A DNA stretch of 64,000 nucleotides from Rhodosorus marinus (lineage: Eukaryota; Rhodophyta; Stylonematophyceae; Stylonematales; Stylonemataceae), in assembly GCA_029953675.1 (NCBI GenBank), contig JAMWBK010000003.1, positions 2,790,001 to 2,854,000 on the forward strand, read 5' to 3'. Below, one piece after another: positions 33,401 to 43,265 of this stretch. Position numbers and translations under genes: made by a program. The first letter of the stretch is position 1, and every line of letters starts with the position of its first letter. Below the pieces are notes generated by a model that saw nothing but the letters and a program-made list of their open reading frames with translations, was not told the origin of the DNA and did not search any database.

Positions 33401-34565
33401 GTACAAACTATGTACTATATAGTTCTTAGTTTTGCTCAATATACTTAAAATTAGAATCTAATTATTTTATAGTTTATTGTGGTAGGAAATACCTACCCCT
33501 TCTGTTTTTTTAAATCATATATTATTAATAATATAGAAAAGAAAGGGGTAGGGCAAATTGGCATGCGTTTAAGATAAAGTCTTTTATATTGCCCCGAAAC
33601 GGACAGAATATGATCGAATTGAAATATTGTTATTACGAAGCCCATTTAGATTTTTATACCGGGGGTTTGGGAGCGGGAAATATGGGGAATGCAGACTTTT
33701 TTGCTTTAGAGTTATGGACAGCTGTTTATGGAGTGCTAAAATTACCCCCTTGGTTTTTTAAAGAATATTCTAGGTGGACAAGGAGCAAAAAGAACATTGT
33801 GCTTTTTCGTAGTAAGAAAAATTAAGAAAAAGTCAATCCGTTTTTTCTTCTTCCGTCATCTCACCTTATTTTTTTTCTTTAAGATATAATCTACATCGGT
33901 TTCCCGGGAAAAAGGCGGTAAGAAAAAGAAAATCCGGGAATTTCTGGTACGAACAAAATACCCACGCTCTCCCCTTCCCTCGTAACTCCCTTCGGCTTTC
34001 CCGCCCCCCCCCCTGATTAATTTCTTTGACTGAGCTATAAGAGAGGTATAATTTCAAGAAGATTACGTACTCGTTCAAGAAATATTAGATAAAGACTTTT
34101 TTGACCGTTAAGGACAAGAGTTGGAATGGGGTAGATTTTTTATTTGTTGTTCGTTGAGGTTGAAGGGAGAAGGGAACGGGGGGTTACTACTAACTTCATT
34201 GTATAAGTCACGGGTTCTATTTTTAACAGAAAAAGGAAGCTTCTCATGTATATCTTCAAGATTTCAGCTAAAACAGGAAAACGAGCAAACGGAAAATGTG
34301 CTCACGAAAAGGGTCAACCCCCTTCTATGGGAAAATATTTTGTACAAGAAAATAACCGTCCACTATCGAATGCAGCGTATGTTTCTGGGGTTGTCTATCA
34401 GGTCATCCTCTATAACACAACAACACGTACCCCCCTCTATCTACTATGGCTATTATTTGAAACATTAAGAATTCATTTTAATAGGTTTAAAAAAGGGGTA
34501 TCCAATCGTAAACGCGGTAACGTCATCTACAGGGGTATGAAGAGAAGAAAATATATGGTCTAGAC
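33401..34565. other. AT-rich island with orphan ORFs
   Basis: Composition shifts sharply to AT-rich here. A plus ORF at 33589-33825 reads ELKYCYYEAHLDFYTGGLGA..., without a good ATG context; the first ATG is at 33610. A second, 34246-34563, starts with an ATG-in-frame MYIFKISAKTGKRANGKCAH and ends RGMKRRKYMV. Both look more protein-like than chance ORFs but match no family I know. Insertion of organellar, plasmid or viral-type DNA is possible; I cannot tell which. Confidence 0.4.
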
Positions 34566-34656
34566 AGAACGTAGCATCATTTCTATCGTATATTTGTAGT
34601 GTTTTATTATTGTTTTCTTGTAGTACTGCGTTTTTCCTGGGGCTTCAAGGAACCTA

Positions 34657-35901
34657 TCATCTTCTTTTCCAGGTTTTCCATTGATAGATAAGTGCTGCTG
34701 TCAGGACCGCGCCGGTTGCAATGAAGAGGGTAGGAACAGCTACACGGTTAACGAGGAGATTGTACCGTTCGGCAGATTTTTCTGCGTTCAGCAGATGTTG
34801 TTTGGTATCGTCGCTTGCCAACTGGAATGGTGTTTCTCCCTCACTATCTGGATAGTGCATGTGAGCGCCATACTTGACCAGGAGGACGGCCGTTTCTGCG
34901 TTGTGTTTTTTTTTTTGTTTGGTGGGTTCGTTTGCCAATAGTGCGATGAGGAAAGTGAGACGGCCGTGGATAGGGTCAGGGCCAGCGCGAAGAGGTGATT
35001 TACACGGGGGAAGGAATAGGGTAGGGGGATTCAGGGACAGTGAGCACGTGCGTCTGGGCTGAAAGTTTGCTGGGATTTCCATGGACTGTTTGACTCACCG
35101 ACGTGGTCGCAAAGGACGGCGTAGTGCAACGCAGTTTGGCCTTCCATATCACTGTCGTTGGGAAGAGCACCGTTTCTGAGTAGGTAGAGTACGATATCTT
35201 TGTGATCCCGGTCGGCTGCACATATGAGAGGCGTCATTCCGTGGGCATCCACATAGTTTGAAGATACCTTCTGGGCTTTTACGCAGTGAACGAGCGATTT
35301 CATGTCACCTTGGGATGCGTAGAGGCAAATGTCCGGAGGTACTTCACCGGTCCCTTAAGCACATGGCACAGAAGAAGGTCCACCCTTAGATCTTTATATC
35401 CAGACGTAGGTTGGTTCCTGTAGAGCGCTTCATTCACTTCTCACATACCACTTTTATGCTCATCGTCCACCGCAAATCCCAATGGACGCTTATCCTGGAC
35501 GTTGGTTTTCACCCCTCCAGAACCGGCTGCCAGACGTCCAACGATCTCAATGTACTCCTGCATAGCGTCCTCCCTTGATGTGGAACAAAAAAGAAAGGTA
35601 AATTCAGCAGCAAACGTTCAGTACGAAACTTTTGATCAACATCTTCCCCCTGGCCAAGGGTTTTCTGGCTTTAGCAGTAACATTCCATGTACCTGGCTGT
35701 TTCAGAAGCATCTTTCCATGCGTCATATTTAGCTTGTTTGCGAAGCTCCCATGGACCAGGCCGTGGACCTTCGCAGACACCCTTCTTCACGCGCGTATAG
35801 TAACCATAGAGTTTTAGCTGATCCTCCTGCGAGCTAAGATTCACGCCCCCGGATGAAACGCTGTTCACAGCTTCATCAAACTGCTCCTCGAGACTCGTCA
35901 T
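34657..35901 (-). CDS. Acyl-CoA-binding protein with ankyrin repeats and C-terminal membrane anchor
   Basis: Four exons: 35901-35693, 35573-35449, 35353-35099, 34895-34657; 828 nt, 275 residues. Residues 1-95 form an ACBP domain: LYGYYTRVKKGVCEGPRPG, KYDAWKDASE and DAMQEYIEIVGRLA carry the Y, K and W residues that bind the CoA and acyl chain. Residues ~115-225 contain ankyrin repeats (GMTPLICAADRDHKDIVLYL, GQTALHYAVLCDH, GETPFQLA). The last ~30 residues are a hydrophobic helix (VPTLFIATGAVLTAALIY) followed by a basic WKTWKRR tail, a tail-anchor profile. Plant ACBP1/2 and animal ACBD6 share ACBP plus ankyrin, but the plant anchor is N-terminal. It likely delivers acyl-CoA at ER or outer organelle membranes. 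The third exon start is ambiguous by 12 nt. Confidence 0.9.
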
Positions 35902-36011
35902 TAACAGTTACCCAGACAATCACTAAACACGTACACCTCCTAAAATTCCGCGAAAAGCTTTCTACTTGGCTCATACACCGTACCAACTACGCGGTGAAGC
36001 ACCAGACCCAA

Positions 36012-36672
36012 CTATGAATCCTCTTGGTAGTCAGCAGTGAAGCTACCACGAGGAACCCCAACAAGGCATTCACTCCAGAAGTACCGCAGAGCACCAAGCA
36101 AGTGCGGGTTGCCCTCAGAAAAGCTTTTAACAAACCCGAACGAAATTTCGATGTGATGGGCGTGCCTTGAAGAAGGCGATAGTAAGGCCTTGCTCAGCTC
36201 AGCTCTTGCATTCGCTCCACGAGCATATTCATGGACTCTTCTTTTTTCACGGAGAGGGATGACCAAGCCATATCACGGCCTGGCCAAAAAAGCTTTCTGC
36301 TCCGGTGAAAGTCCCTCTACTTCTTCTGAGCAGACGGAGCTTTCGAACTTTATCTATGGTTTTGTCCATGTACTTCTCCAGTGAAGAAGGCGGACTACTT
36401 CAAGCTGTGAAAATACTGGTCCAAAAATGAACCCTCTTCAGTATCCGACTGGATCAATCAAGTTTTACACTGTAGCTGGCAATGGTGAGGAGAGGGTGCT
36501 TCCAATGACTTAGAACTGAGGCTAAAATTCCCATATGATCAGCAGGCAGAGGGCCTCGAGGCTGTAGATATCTGTTGCTACTCGGTTTAAAAAGCTCGTA
36601 CCCAAGACTAAACCTGAAGCGAAGCGTGATGGTGTGAGATGGAGGTAGATCGCGGGTAACCGCTACAAGCAT
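36012..36672 (-). CDS. Unidentified gene or pseudogene with in-frame stops
   Basis: ATG 36672 opens 68 codons (MLVAVTRDLPPSHTITLRFR...) to a gtaaaac donor at 36469. A later frame is open from about 36353 (KFESSVCSEEVEGLSPEQKA) and, after one TGA at about 36276-36274, continues in the same frame (IPLREKRRVHEYARGANARA) to a TAG at 36012-36014. Removing the stop as an intron would require only 36 nt, shorter than any other intron here. So it is either a gene with an unusually short intron, a stop-codon readthrough, or a decaying gene. No family recognised. It starts 124 bp after the stop of the helicase gene on the same strand. Confidence 0.4.
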
Positions 36673-36796
36673 TCTTAAAATGTCCTAATCTAGAATCCAA
36701 CGAGGGCTACCGGAGGTGAAGGACAGAACTCTTCTCCTCACACGAAAAACATGACACTCTTTAAATTTATACAAGACCCTGTCTCCAGTATTTCCG

Positions 36797-39700
36797 TTAT
36801 CGACGAGATACCTGTTTGCTCTTGGACCAAGCCTTGCCCTTTCCTTGTTTTGAAGGACGCGGAGCACCTCCCTTTCCCGATTTCATCTCCTCTAGTCGAC
36901 GCTTTTTGGATTGGACTCTGTCCTCCTTGCTTGCTGCCTTCGTCCGATGCTTTCTAATTTGGTCCCGGGATCGCAGCTCCTGGGACTGCCTTCCCTTGCC
37001 TCTGTTTCTTCCACCTGACTGACGTACGCCGCCGCTGCCGCTAGCCTCAGTTGATCCCCCAGCGCCGCGGCTCCTCTTTACCCATCGCTTGTACGTTTCA
37101 CCAGAGCTCTTGGAGTCAACATGGATCCTTCTTCCCGCTTCGTTCTTCTTCACACGTTTACCTGGCGTTCCGAGAAACAGGTCACTCTTTGAGCGGTGTC
37201 TTCATCTGCCGAATTTTAGCGGGCTGGTGGACCGCTGCTTCCTTACCTAAACTGTCCAAAGCTCCGGCCCCTACGTACTTCTTCCGTTTTCTGTCCCAAA
37301 CTTTCCTTGTAGCGTTTTTGGCTCTTAGGTCATCAGCGTCCTCTCCTGGTGAACACGGAGGCGAGAGCGTGTGATCAATTTTTGGTAGATCTACGCAAAA
37401 ACAAACCGCATGCAACAAAGATGCGATATACATCACGGAGTAGCGTCCAAACCTGTTAGATCCAGAACTGCAGCATTCATCTGGTCACGCTCATTGCCCT
37501 CCTTATCCAGTTTCATCGCATTTTCCTTTGTCGATGTTCGAGATGCAGCGTACTGAAGGGGAAGAAAGAACTCCGTCTTCTGGGCCTCGATCAGCTTCTG
37601 TCTCTTGCTCGACGCCCCCTTGACATTCCCGGTGTTGGTGCCAAGGATTTCATTGGCTTCGCCGGCTTCCAGCTCCGGGGCCTCGTCGTCCTCGTACTGT
37701 GAAGACAGCTTTTCCGATTCGGCTTTGTTGTGCTTGTACTGCTCGACGTTCTTCCTTATTCTCGTTGATGCCGCAATCTGGGATTCCTTAGGCCGCCACT
37801 TCGAGAGCATCCGTGATGCAATGTCGTGTGCATCGTCCGCATCCTGCTGGAATCTGGAAAAGGATGGGTGCCATCCGTTAAGCTACTTCCAATTACATTG
37901 TGCCTGGGGCATTAGCTGAAGCAATTCATCCTACTCTGAACCACGGAGCCACAGATGAACAGGCAGCATGTCCACTCCACCCGCCGTAAGTTCTTTTACT
38001 TTGTGTACAGACAGTGAGCTTGGTCGTCCCCTCGTTCTGGTGTAGAGCTTGTGCGCATTCACGAGGCTTTGACGTTGAGTCGTGAGCTCATCACCAGCAG
38101 CAAGCGTCGCTCGAATCCATTCCTCCTCGTCCTCAAGCGGGGTGGATGGAAGGCGACCAAGACAAAAAGAGCTTCGCAGAAGCTTGAGAAAGTCCGGTCG
38201 AGTATCTTCTGGCACACCCTCGGGCCTAAGACAATCAAAAGAGAGGTTAACATCGATTTAGTCCTAGTTCAAAACGCAACGCACATCAAACGAAGTTTGC
38301 ATACTTTTCATCCCTCTCCGTAGCAACGTCATAGCCCTGAAACAGGAAGGTATCCACCATGTACGGCATCTGGATTTCAAAGACAGGCAAGAAGTGGTTC
38401 AGCCAACGGGTACGATCGTCCAAGTTGCTCCCATGATCAGAACGCCCATTCCTACCTCCTCGGGAGTAACAAGGGAGTACGCGGTGCCGGTTCTGTTGGA
38501 ACGGGCAACTCTTCCCACACGATGAACGAAGAGTTTTGGATTGCATGGGTAGTCGTAGTTGACGATTGAGTCAAGCATTGGAATGTCGATTCCTCTTGCG
38601 GCGACGTCGGTTACCACAAGGATCCGACTACGGCCACTTCGAAACGACGATACGGCGTTCTGTCTGCCGACTTGATCCATCGAGCCGTGCACGGAAGTGA
38701 TGCCTACACCCAACTTTGCTCGTTCGAGGAGCATCACCAAGTACTCCACGTGGTGTCTTGTCGCCGAGAAGATCACTGTGCGATGAAAGGGCGTGCGCAG
38801 GATTTCAGGGTACAGTAAGACACCCAGTCTGGTAGCAGACCTCGCAACGCACAGAAAAATTTCGAACTGTTGAAGAGCACGCTTACCGACATTCGCCCTC
38901 GGCTTTGAAAGGATTTGGTTTCTGAGTATAAACAACAGCGATGCGTCTTTGTAGTCCGGTTTGACCGCGTAGAAGGCAGTAGCCAGAGTCGGAGAGAACG
39001 TCTTCTCCACATCAAGCCTCACAAACGCGTGACCAGGGCGTAGCCCAGCTCTACTGAACTCGGCAACGGAGCTCGGTAAGGTGGCCGAAACCAGAACAGA
39101 CTGTCGCGATGTCTGTACACCAGTATGTGCATCTCCTCCCATGCGTTTTACGATCTCCATCAACTAAAACAAGAAGGCGGGCACATGTTAAGGCTATACC
39201 ATTGCCGATAGTTGTTCGAGGCACGATCCTCATCCATTTTGTGGTGTTCGTAGGCTACGTACATCCGCAGACAACGTGCCTTCGAAGAGACGGTCAACTT
39301 CGTCGTAAATCACGAGTTCTATCCCTCTAAGAGAATAATGCTTCATTTCATCGAGGACCTGTAAATCCGGTTGGATTGTCAGTTCTTAGGCGGGGTGTGG
39401 GGGTGTCTTTCTGGGTTTGCTGGTAGTTCCTGGGAGGTCCTACCTGAAGCAGTCGCCCTGGTGTAGCGATAAGAACTTGCGGAGATTTCGTCAGTGCCGC
39501 GAATTGTTTCTCAATAGAACCTCCACCAACAATCAAAGTCGCACGCAGTCCGGTGCCTCTTGAGTAGGATCTGTTTTAAAGACAGGCGGAATGTTCAGAA
39601 GGTATACTCTAGCACTCCGAGATGGCGGGTGAGTAGAGCAACCTGCGCAGAATGTGCTGGCCGAAAATCAAGTCTCACCTGAAAAACTTATGTGTCTGGA

Positions 39701-40390
39701 TGGCGAGTTCCCTGGTTGGGGAGAGAACAAGCCCCCTAGGAAGTTCATCTGAAATACTTCCAGCATTCCCATCGAGACTGCTACGCTTCAACAGAGTCAA
39801 AAGTGGAGCCAGAAAAGCACACGTCTTACCGGAACCGGTGCGCCCCATTGCGACTACATCTCTTCCCGCAATAATCTCTGGTATAACCTTCCGAATATTG
39901 ATATAGAAGGAGCTCCGTGGTTAGCTAGAGCGGAAGAGGGCGGGTCAACTCGTCAAAATCTAGTCTAGCTGAGGATTTCGAGTGTCCGCAAAGGTTTGGG
40001 TAATCCAGGCAGTTTTCCATTGGGCAAAAACCCTTATTGAAACCAACAGGGGATTTGACCGCCGACCGAACATGCGCAAACCTTGCAAAGAAAAAGGAGC
40101 GTATCTGAATCGACTCATAGATTCCATACCTTTCTCTGAATAGGAGTAGGAAACCTGTACCCATTCTTCACGAGGGACCTGCGAACCTGGTCGTCAATTC
40201 CAAGCGCTTCGAAACTTCCTTCTTTCAGTTTTTTCTTCTTCTTCTTCGAAACATCGCTCTCCTGCTTCAGGTCATCAGCATTATCATCGCGCTCATCCCT
40301 GTACACTTCCCCATTCTCTTCCACGAGCTGCAGGCCATCCTCATCGGACTCAACTCCAGGAAAGTCCAGGCCAAAATCATTCTCATCCAT
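36797..40390 (-). CDS. DDX54: DEAD-box RNA helicase, DDX54/Dbp10 family
   Basis: Eleven exons: 40390-40130, 39887-39679, 39570-39444, 39358-39263, 39163-38887, 38775-38456, 38369-38305, 38225-37935, 37853-37453, 37345-37247, 37161-36797; 2511 nt, 836 residues, in frame. Motifs in order: acidic/Lys N-terminus, [16 protein letters not shown] (Q motif), GRTGSGKT (Walker A), PTREL, TPGRLL, DEVD (motif II), SATLP (III), then [10 protein letters not shown] and [15 protein letters not shown] (V, VI). After the core a DBP10CT-like region reads AVLDLTG, then [13 protein letters not shown] and [11 protein letters not shown], followed by a basic tail. Dbp10 acts in nucleolar 60S subunit assembly, near the peptidyl transferase centre. 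The exon at 37345 could alternatively start 45 nt earlier. Confidence 0.93.
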
Positions 40391-41029
40391 CGCGAATTAA
40401 ACAGAAAACGATTGCTTTCTTACAGGACATAAAGACATAGACAAAACATCTTTATCAATACGTATATACCCAGCGCACAACTGTATGCCTTCGCCATCTT
40501 CGCGACGACATTCAACCGATGGCTTCGACATGGCCGCCGACCGCAGTAGTCTTACTCCTCGTGTTCCTCTTCGGGAAGCTGAGGTGAAGACGAATCAAGT
40601 AAGCGTGAAGCTTGTCTTCTTACAGAAGATAAGGCAGTCGTTGCGTAATGCTGGAATCGATATGTATATAAGAACCGTATGCCTTCGTTCAGTAGTGTTA
40701 GGTCTTCCCTCTGTCGGCAAAGTTTTCGGGGCCATACGGAGTCTGCTTCGGGGCGGTGAAGGCAATAGATAAGCAGTGAAGAAATCAGCTGTATGGAGAA
40801 GAGCATATCTATGGATCTGTATGTTAAATAATCATATTTATGTCTTCCTGCTGTGATATGCCCTGATAGAATCTCGTTCTCGTCCGTCGACGGGAAGTTC
40901 AGGAGGAATCGATTACTCTTTTTCTACCAGGCAAAAAGAAAAGTTTCGTAGACGTAACGTCTAAACCCTACATATACGTGTAAACCATTTCAATGTCTTC
41001 GTTCAGTAATCTTATGTCCTCCCGTTGTA
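40391..41029. other. Upstream flank of DDX54; weak first-exon candidate
   Basis: A plus-strand ATG at 40485 starts about 38 codons (MPSPSSRRHSTDGFDMAADR...) that end at a gtaagc donor at 40599, but no following exon is evident. 40640-41029 has segments resembling the tandem array that follows (agaaccgtatgccttcgttcag-like, tatgtatata), perhaps decayed units. Confidence 0.3.
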
Positions 41030-42115
41030 GTGCTCAACCCATCCACCCCAGCGATGCCGTAGTTCGCGGAGAAGATGTTTCATATAGAAAACAAAGACCG
41101 ATCTCAGTAGCATCTACATCTTTATGTATATAAAGCATGTCTCTGTATTCGTCCTGGTCATGCATAGTACGTCATCCATAACTTCGCCGTGGACGGCAGC
41201 ACCTCACTCCGCTTGGACGACGACCGTGGTTGGTGGGGAAGGTGTAGAAGCGATGCTTCGTATAGAAAACAAAGACAGGCCTAAGTAGTATCTACAACTC
41301 TATGCATCTAAAGCATGTCAATGTATTCGTCCTGGTCATACGTAGTCCGTAACTTCGCTGTGGATGGCAGCACCTCACTTCGCTCGGACGACGACCGTGC
41401 TTGGTGGGGAAGGTGTAGAAGCGATGCTTCATATAGAAAACAAAGACAGATATAAGAATAGCTACACCTATGCCTATATAAAGCATGTCAATTTTTTCTT
41501 CCCGGTCATAGTACGTCATCCATAACTTCGCTGTGTATGGCAGCCCCTCACTTCGCGTGGAGACGACCGAAGTTGGTGGGGAAGGTGTAGAAGCAATGCT
41601 TCATATAGAAAACAAAGACAGATCTAAGTAATATCTACACCTATTCCTATATAAAGAATGTCAAGTTTTTCTTCCTGGTCATAGTATGTCATCCACAGCT
41701 TGGATGGACTCACTTCCCTTGGCGACGACCGAAGTTGGTGGGGAAGGTGTAGAAGCAATGCTTCATATAGAAAACAAAGACAGACCTAAGTAATATTTAC
41801 ACCTATGCCTATATAAAGCATGTCAATTTTTCCTTCCTGGTCATAGTACGTCATTCATAACTTCGCTGTGGATGGCAGCCCATCACTTCGCTTGCCGACG
41901 ACCGACGTTGGTGGGGAAGGTGTAGAAGCAATGCTTCATATAGAAAACAAAGATAGCTCTAAGTAATATCTACATATAAACATATGTAAAGCAGGTCAAT
42001 TTTATTTTCGTCCTGGTCATAGTACGTCGTCCATAACTTCGCTGCGGATAGCTTAGCCCATCACGTTCTAGTTGGACGACGACCGTAGTTCGTTGTGAAG
42101 GTGGGTAGGCCAATC
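41030..42115. repeat. ~170-bp tandem array, about six copies
   Basis: The landmark ggtggggaaggtgtagaag recurs at about 41232, 41402, 41575, 41735 and 41909, spacing 160-174 bp, with a diverged partial unit before (from ~41030) and after (to ~42115). Every unit holds, in order, a GAAGCAATGCTTC palindrome, catatagaaaacaaagac, a TATA-like tatataaag (varies to tatgtaaag), tcctggtcatagtacgtca and a gacgacgaccg block. No ORF spans it. It lies 275 bp upstream of SRP9. Confidence 0.85.
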
Positions 42116-42389
42116 GAAAAAGTACTGCTTTCTAGAATTTGGATTGGAATGATTGGGGGAGGAGGACCTTTTGATTGAGATGAAGGAGTCGAAAGACTGT
42201 TGGCGATTCGATTAAGGTTTAGGTTGCATAGCCACTGTGGCTATTCTTCGTTTTGAGATCTTGAGATAGAGAGACTCCTTGGAAGACGCTCCTTTTGGGA
42301 ATTGTCTTGGGAGTGGTAGGGCGAGGAGAACGAGTATTAGTTTGTTTTTTCTTTCGGGTTTTTTGGTGTTTTGGTTCGAGGGTTTTGAG

Positions 42390-42878
42390 ATGGTTTATTA
42401 CAAGGATTGGGATAGATTTTATGAGGCTTCACTTCGCATGTTCATAAAGGCTCCTGAGAAGGTAAGTTGTAGAATTTTTTTTTTCCGTTTGCGGGTTTTG
42501 AGGTTTTGTGAAGGTGGACTGATGGCGTTCTTGTTCGCCGTTCTTTCTGATTTCTTTGTGTTGAAAAGACTCGTTATTCTTTCAAGTATCGCGGAGTAAG
42601 GAAAATACTTGTTTTGACAGTCACGAACAGTAGCAAGGTGGGGTATTTTCTTTGAAAAAATCTTCGGGACGTTCGCCGACGAGTTTTTCAGTTTCGCTGA
42701 GTGTTTCATCTTCCGTCTGAACCCCCAGGTGCTCAAGTTTCGCACAGACCAGAGAGCGGACATCAGGAAGATGGAGAGGTTGACAGAATGGATGCTTTTG
42801 AGAATGACATCGCCGCTGACCAAAGAGGAGATCCAAACAGAGTTCGCTTCGTTGCTGGAAGGAGAAGCCGCGAACTAG
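42390..42878 (+). CDS. SRP9: Signal recognition particle 9 kDa protein
   Basis: Three exons, 42390-42461, 42569-42637 and 42729-42878; 291 nt, 96 residues, close to the usual 80-100. It starts MVYYKDWDRFYEASLRMFIK, matching the family's MVxxxSWxEFxxxAxxLFxx opening. It continues RYSFKYRG, a beta strand ILVLTVTNSSK, then VLKFRTDQRADIRKMERL, the strongest block of SRP9. SRP9 pairs with SRP14 on the Alu domain of the SRP RNA to pause elongation during ER targeting. A gtaagg inside the second exon could mislead gene finders; reading through it restores the conserved sequence. It converges on the YicC gene. Confidence 0.93.
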
Positions 42879-43265
42879 CGATCTGTTTCAATAATCGTTA
42901 TCCTTCTTTGGCAAAAACAGCTCTCTTTTATTAACTAGGACGACTTTTAGGTGCTTGAAAAGAGAGTAGTATGGGAACTTCCGATCTCTTCGAGGCGGAG
43001 ATAGGCTTGCTTTGTAATAGCGGTGTCGATGCGCTTGCTAGAATTCTGGCCTTCGGTTCTTTCTCTCTCTTTTTCTTCTCTGTTCAATATCCTTACCTAG
43101 ATAGAGAATATTTACGTGTCTACCATTACAAGCTAGGAGCACGAAGTCGGTTTTTTGATCGAACCCTAGGGATTCTGCAAAGACCTCTGTGTTAGGCCGC
43201 GCACCTTCCTTCGAGAAGGGACGGTGAAGTGGACGAAACGATAAAATGAAGAGAATAGAAAACTT
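42879..43265. other. Convergent gap between SRP9 and YicC genes
   Basis: A plus ORF with an ATG at 42971 has 74 codons without motif. Nothing else is supported. Confidence 0.4.

Noticed and set aside
36240-36300. Selenoprotein reading of the TGA
   Set aside because: No redox-like context (no C/S-x-x-U) and no visible SECIS hairpin; a second in-frame stop lies a little upstream.
36454-36672. HORMA or ATG13-like domain for the unidentified gene
   Set aside because: A loose resemblance around TRDLPPSHTITLRF, but upstream and downstream HORMA elements are missing.
42593-42622. 25-nt intron in SRP9 at a gtaagg...acag string
   Set aside because: Reading through gives exactly the conserved SRP9 beta strand.
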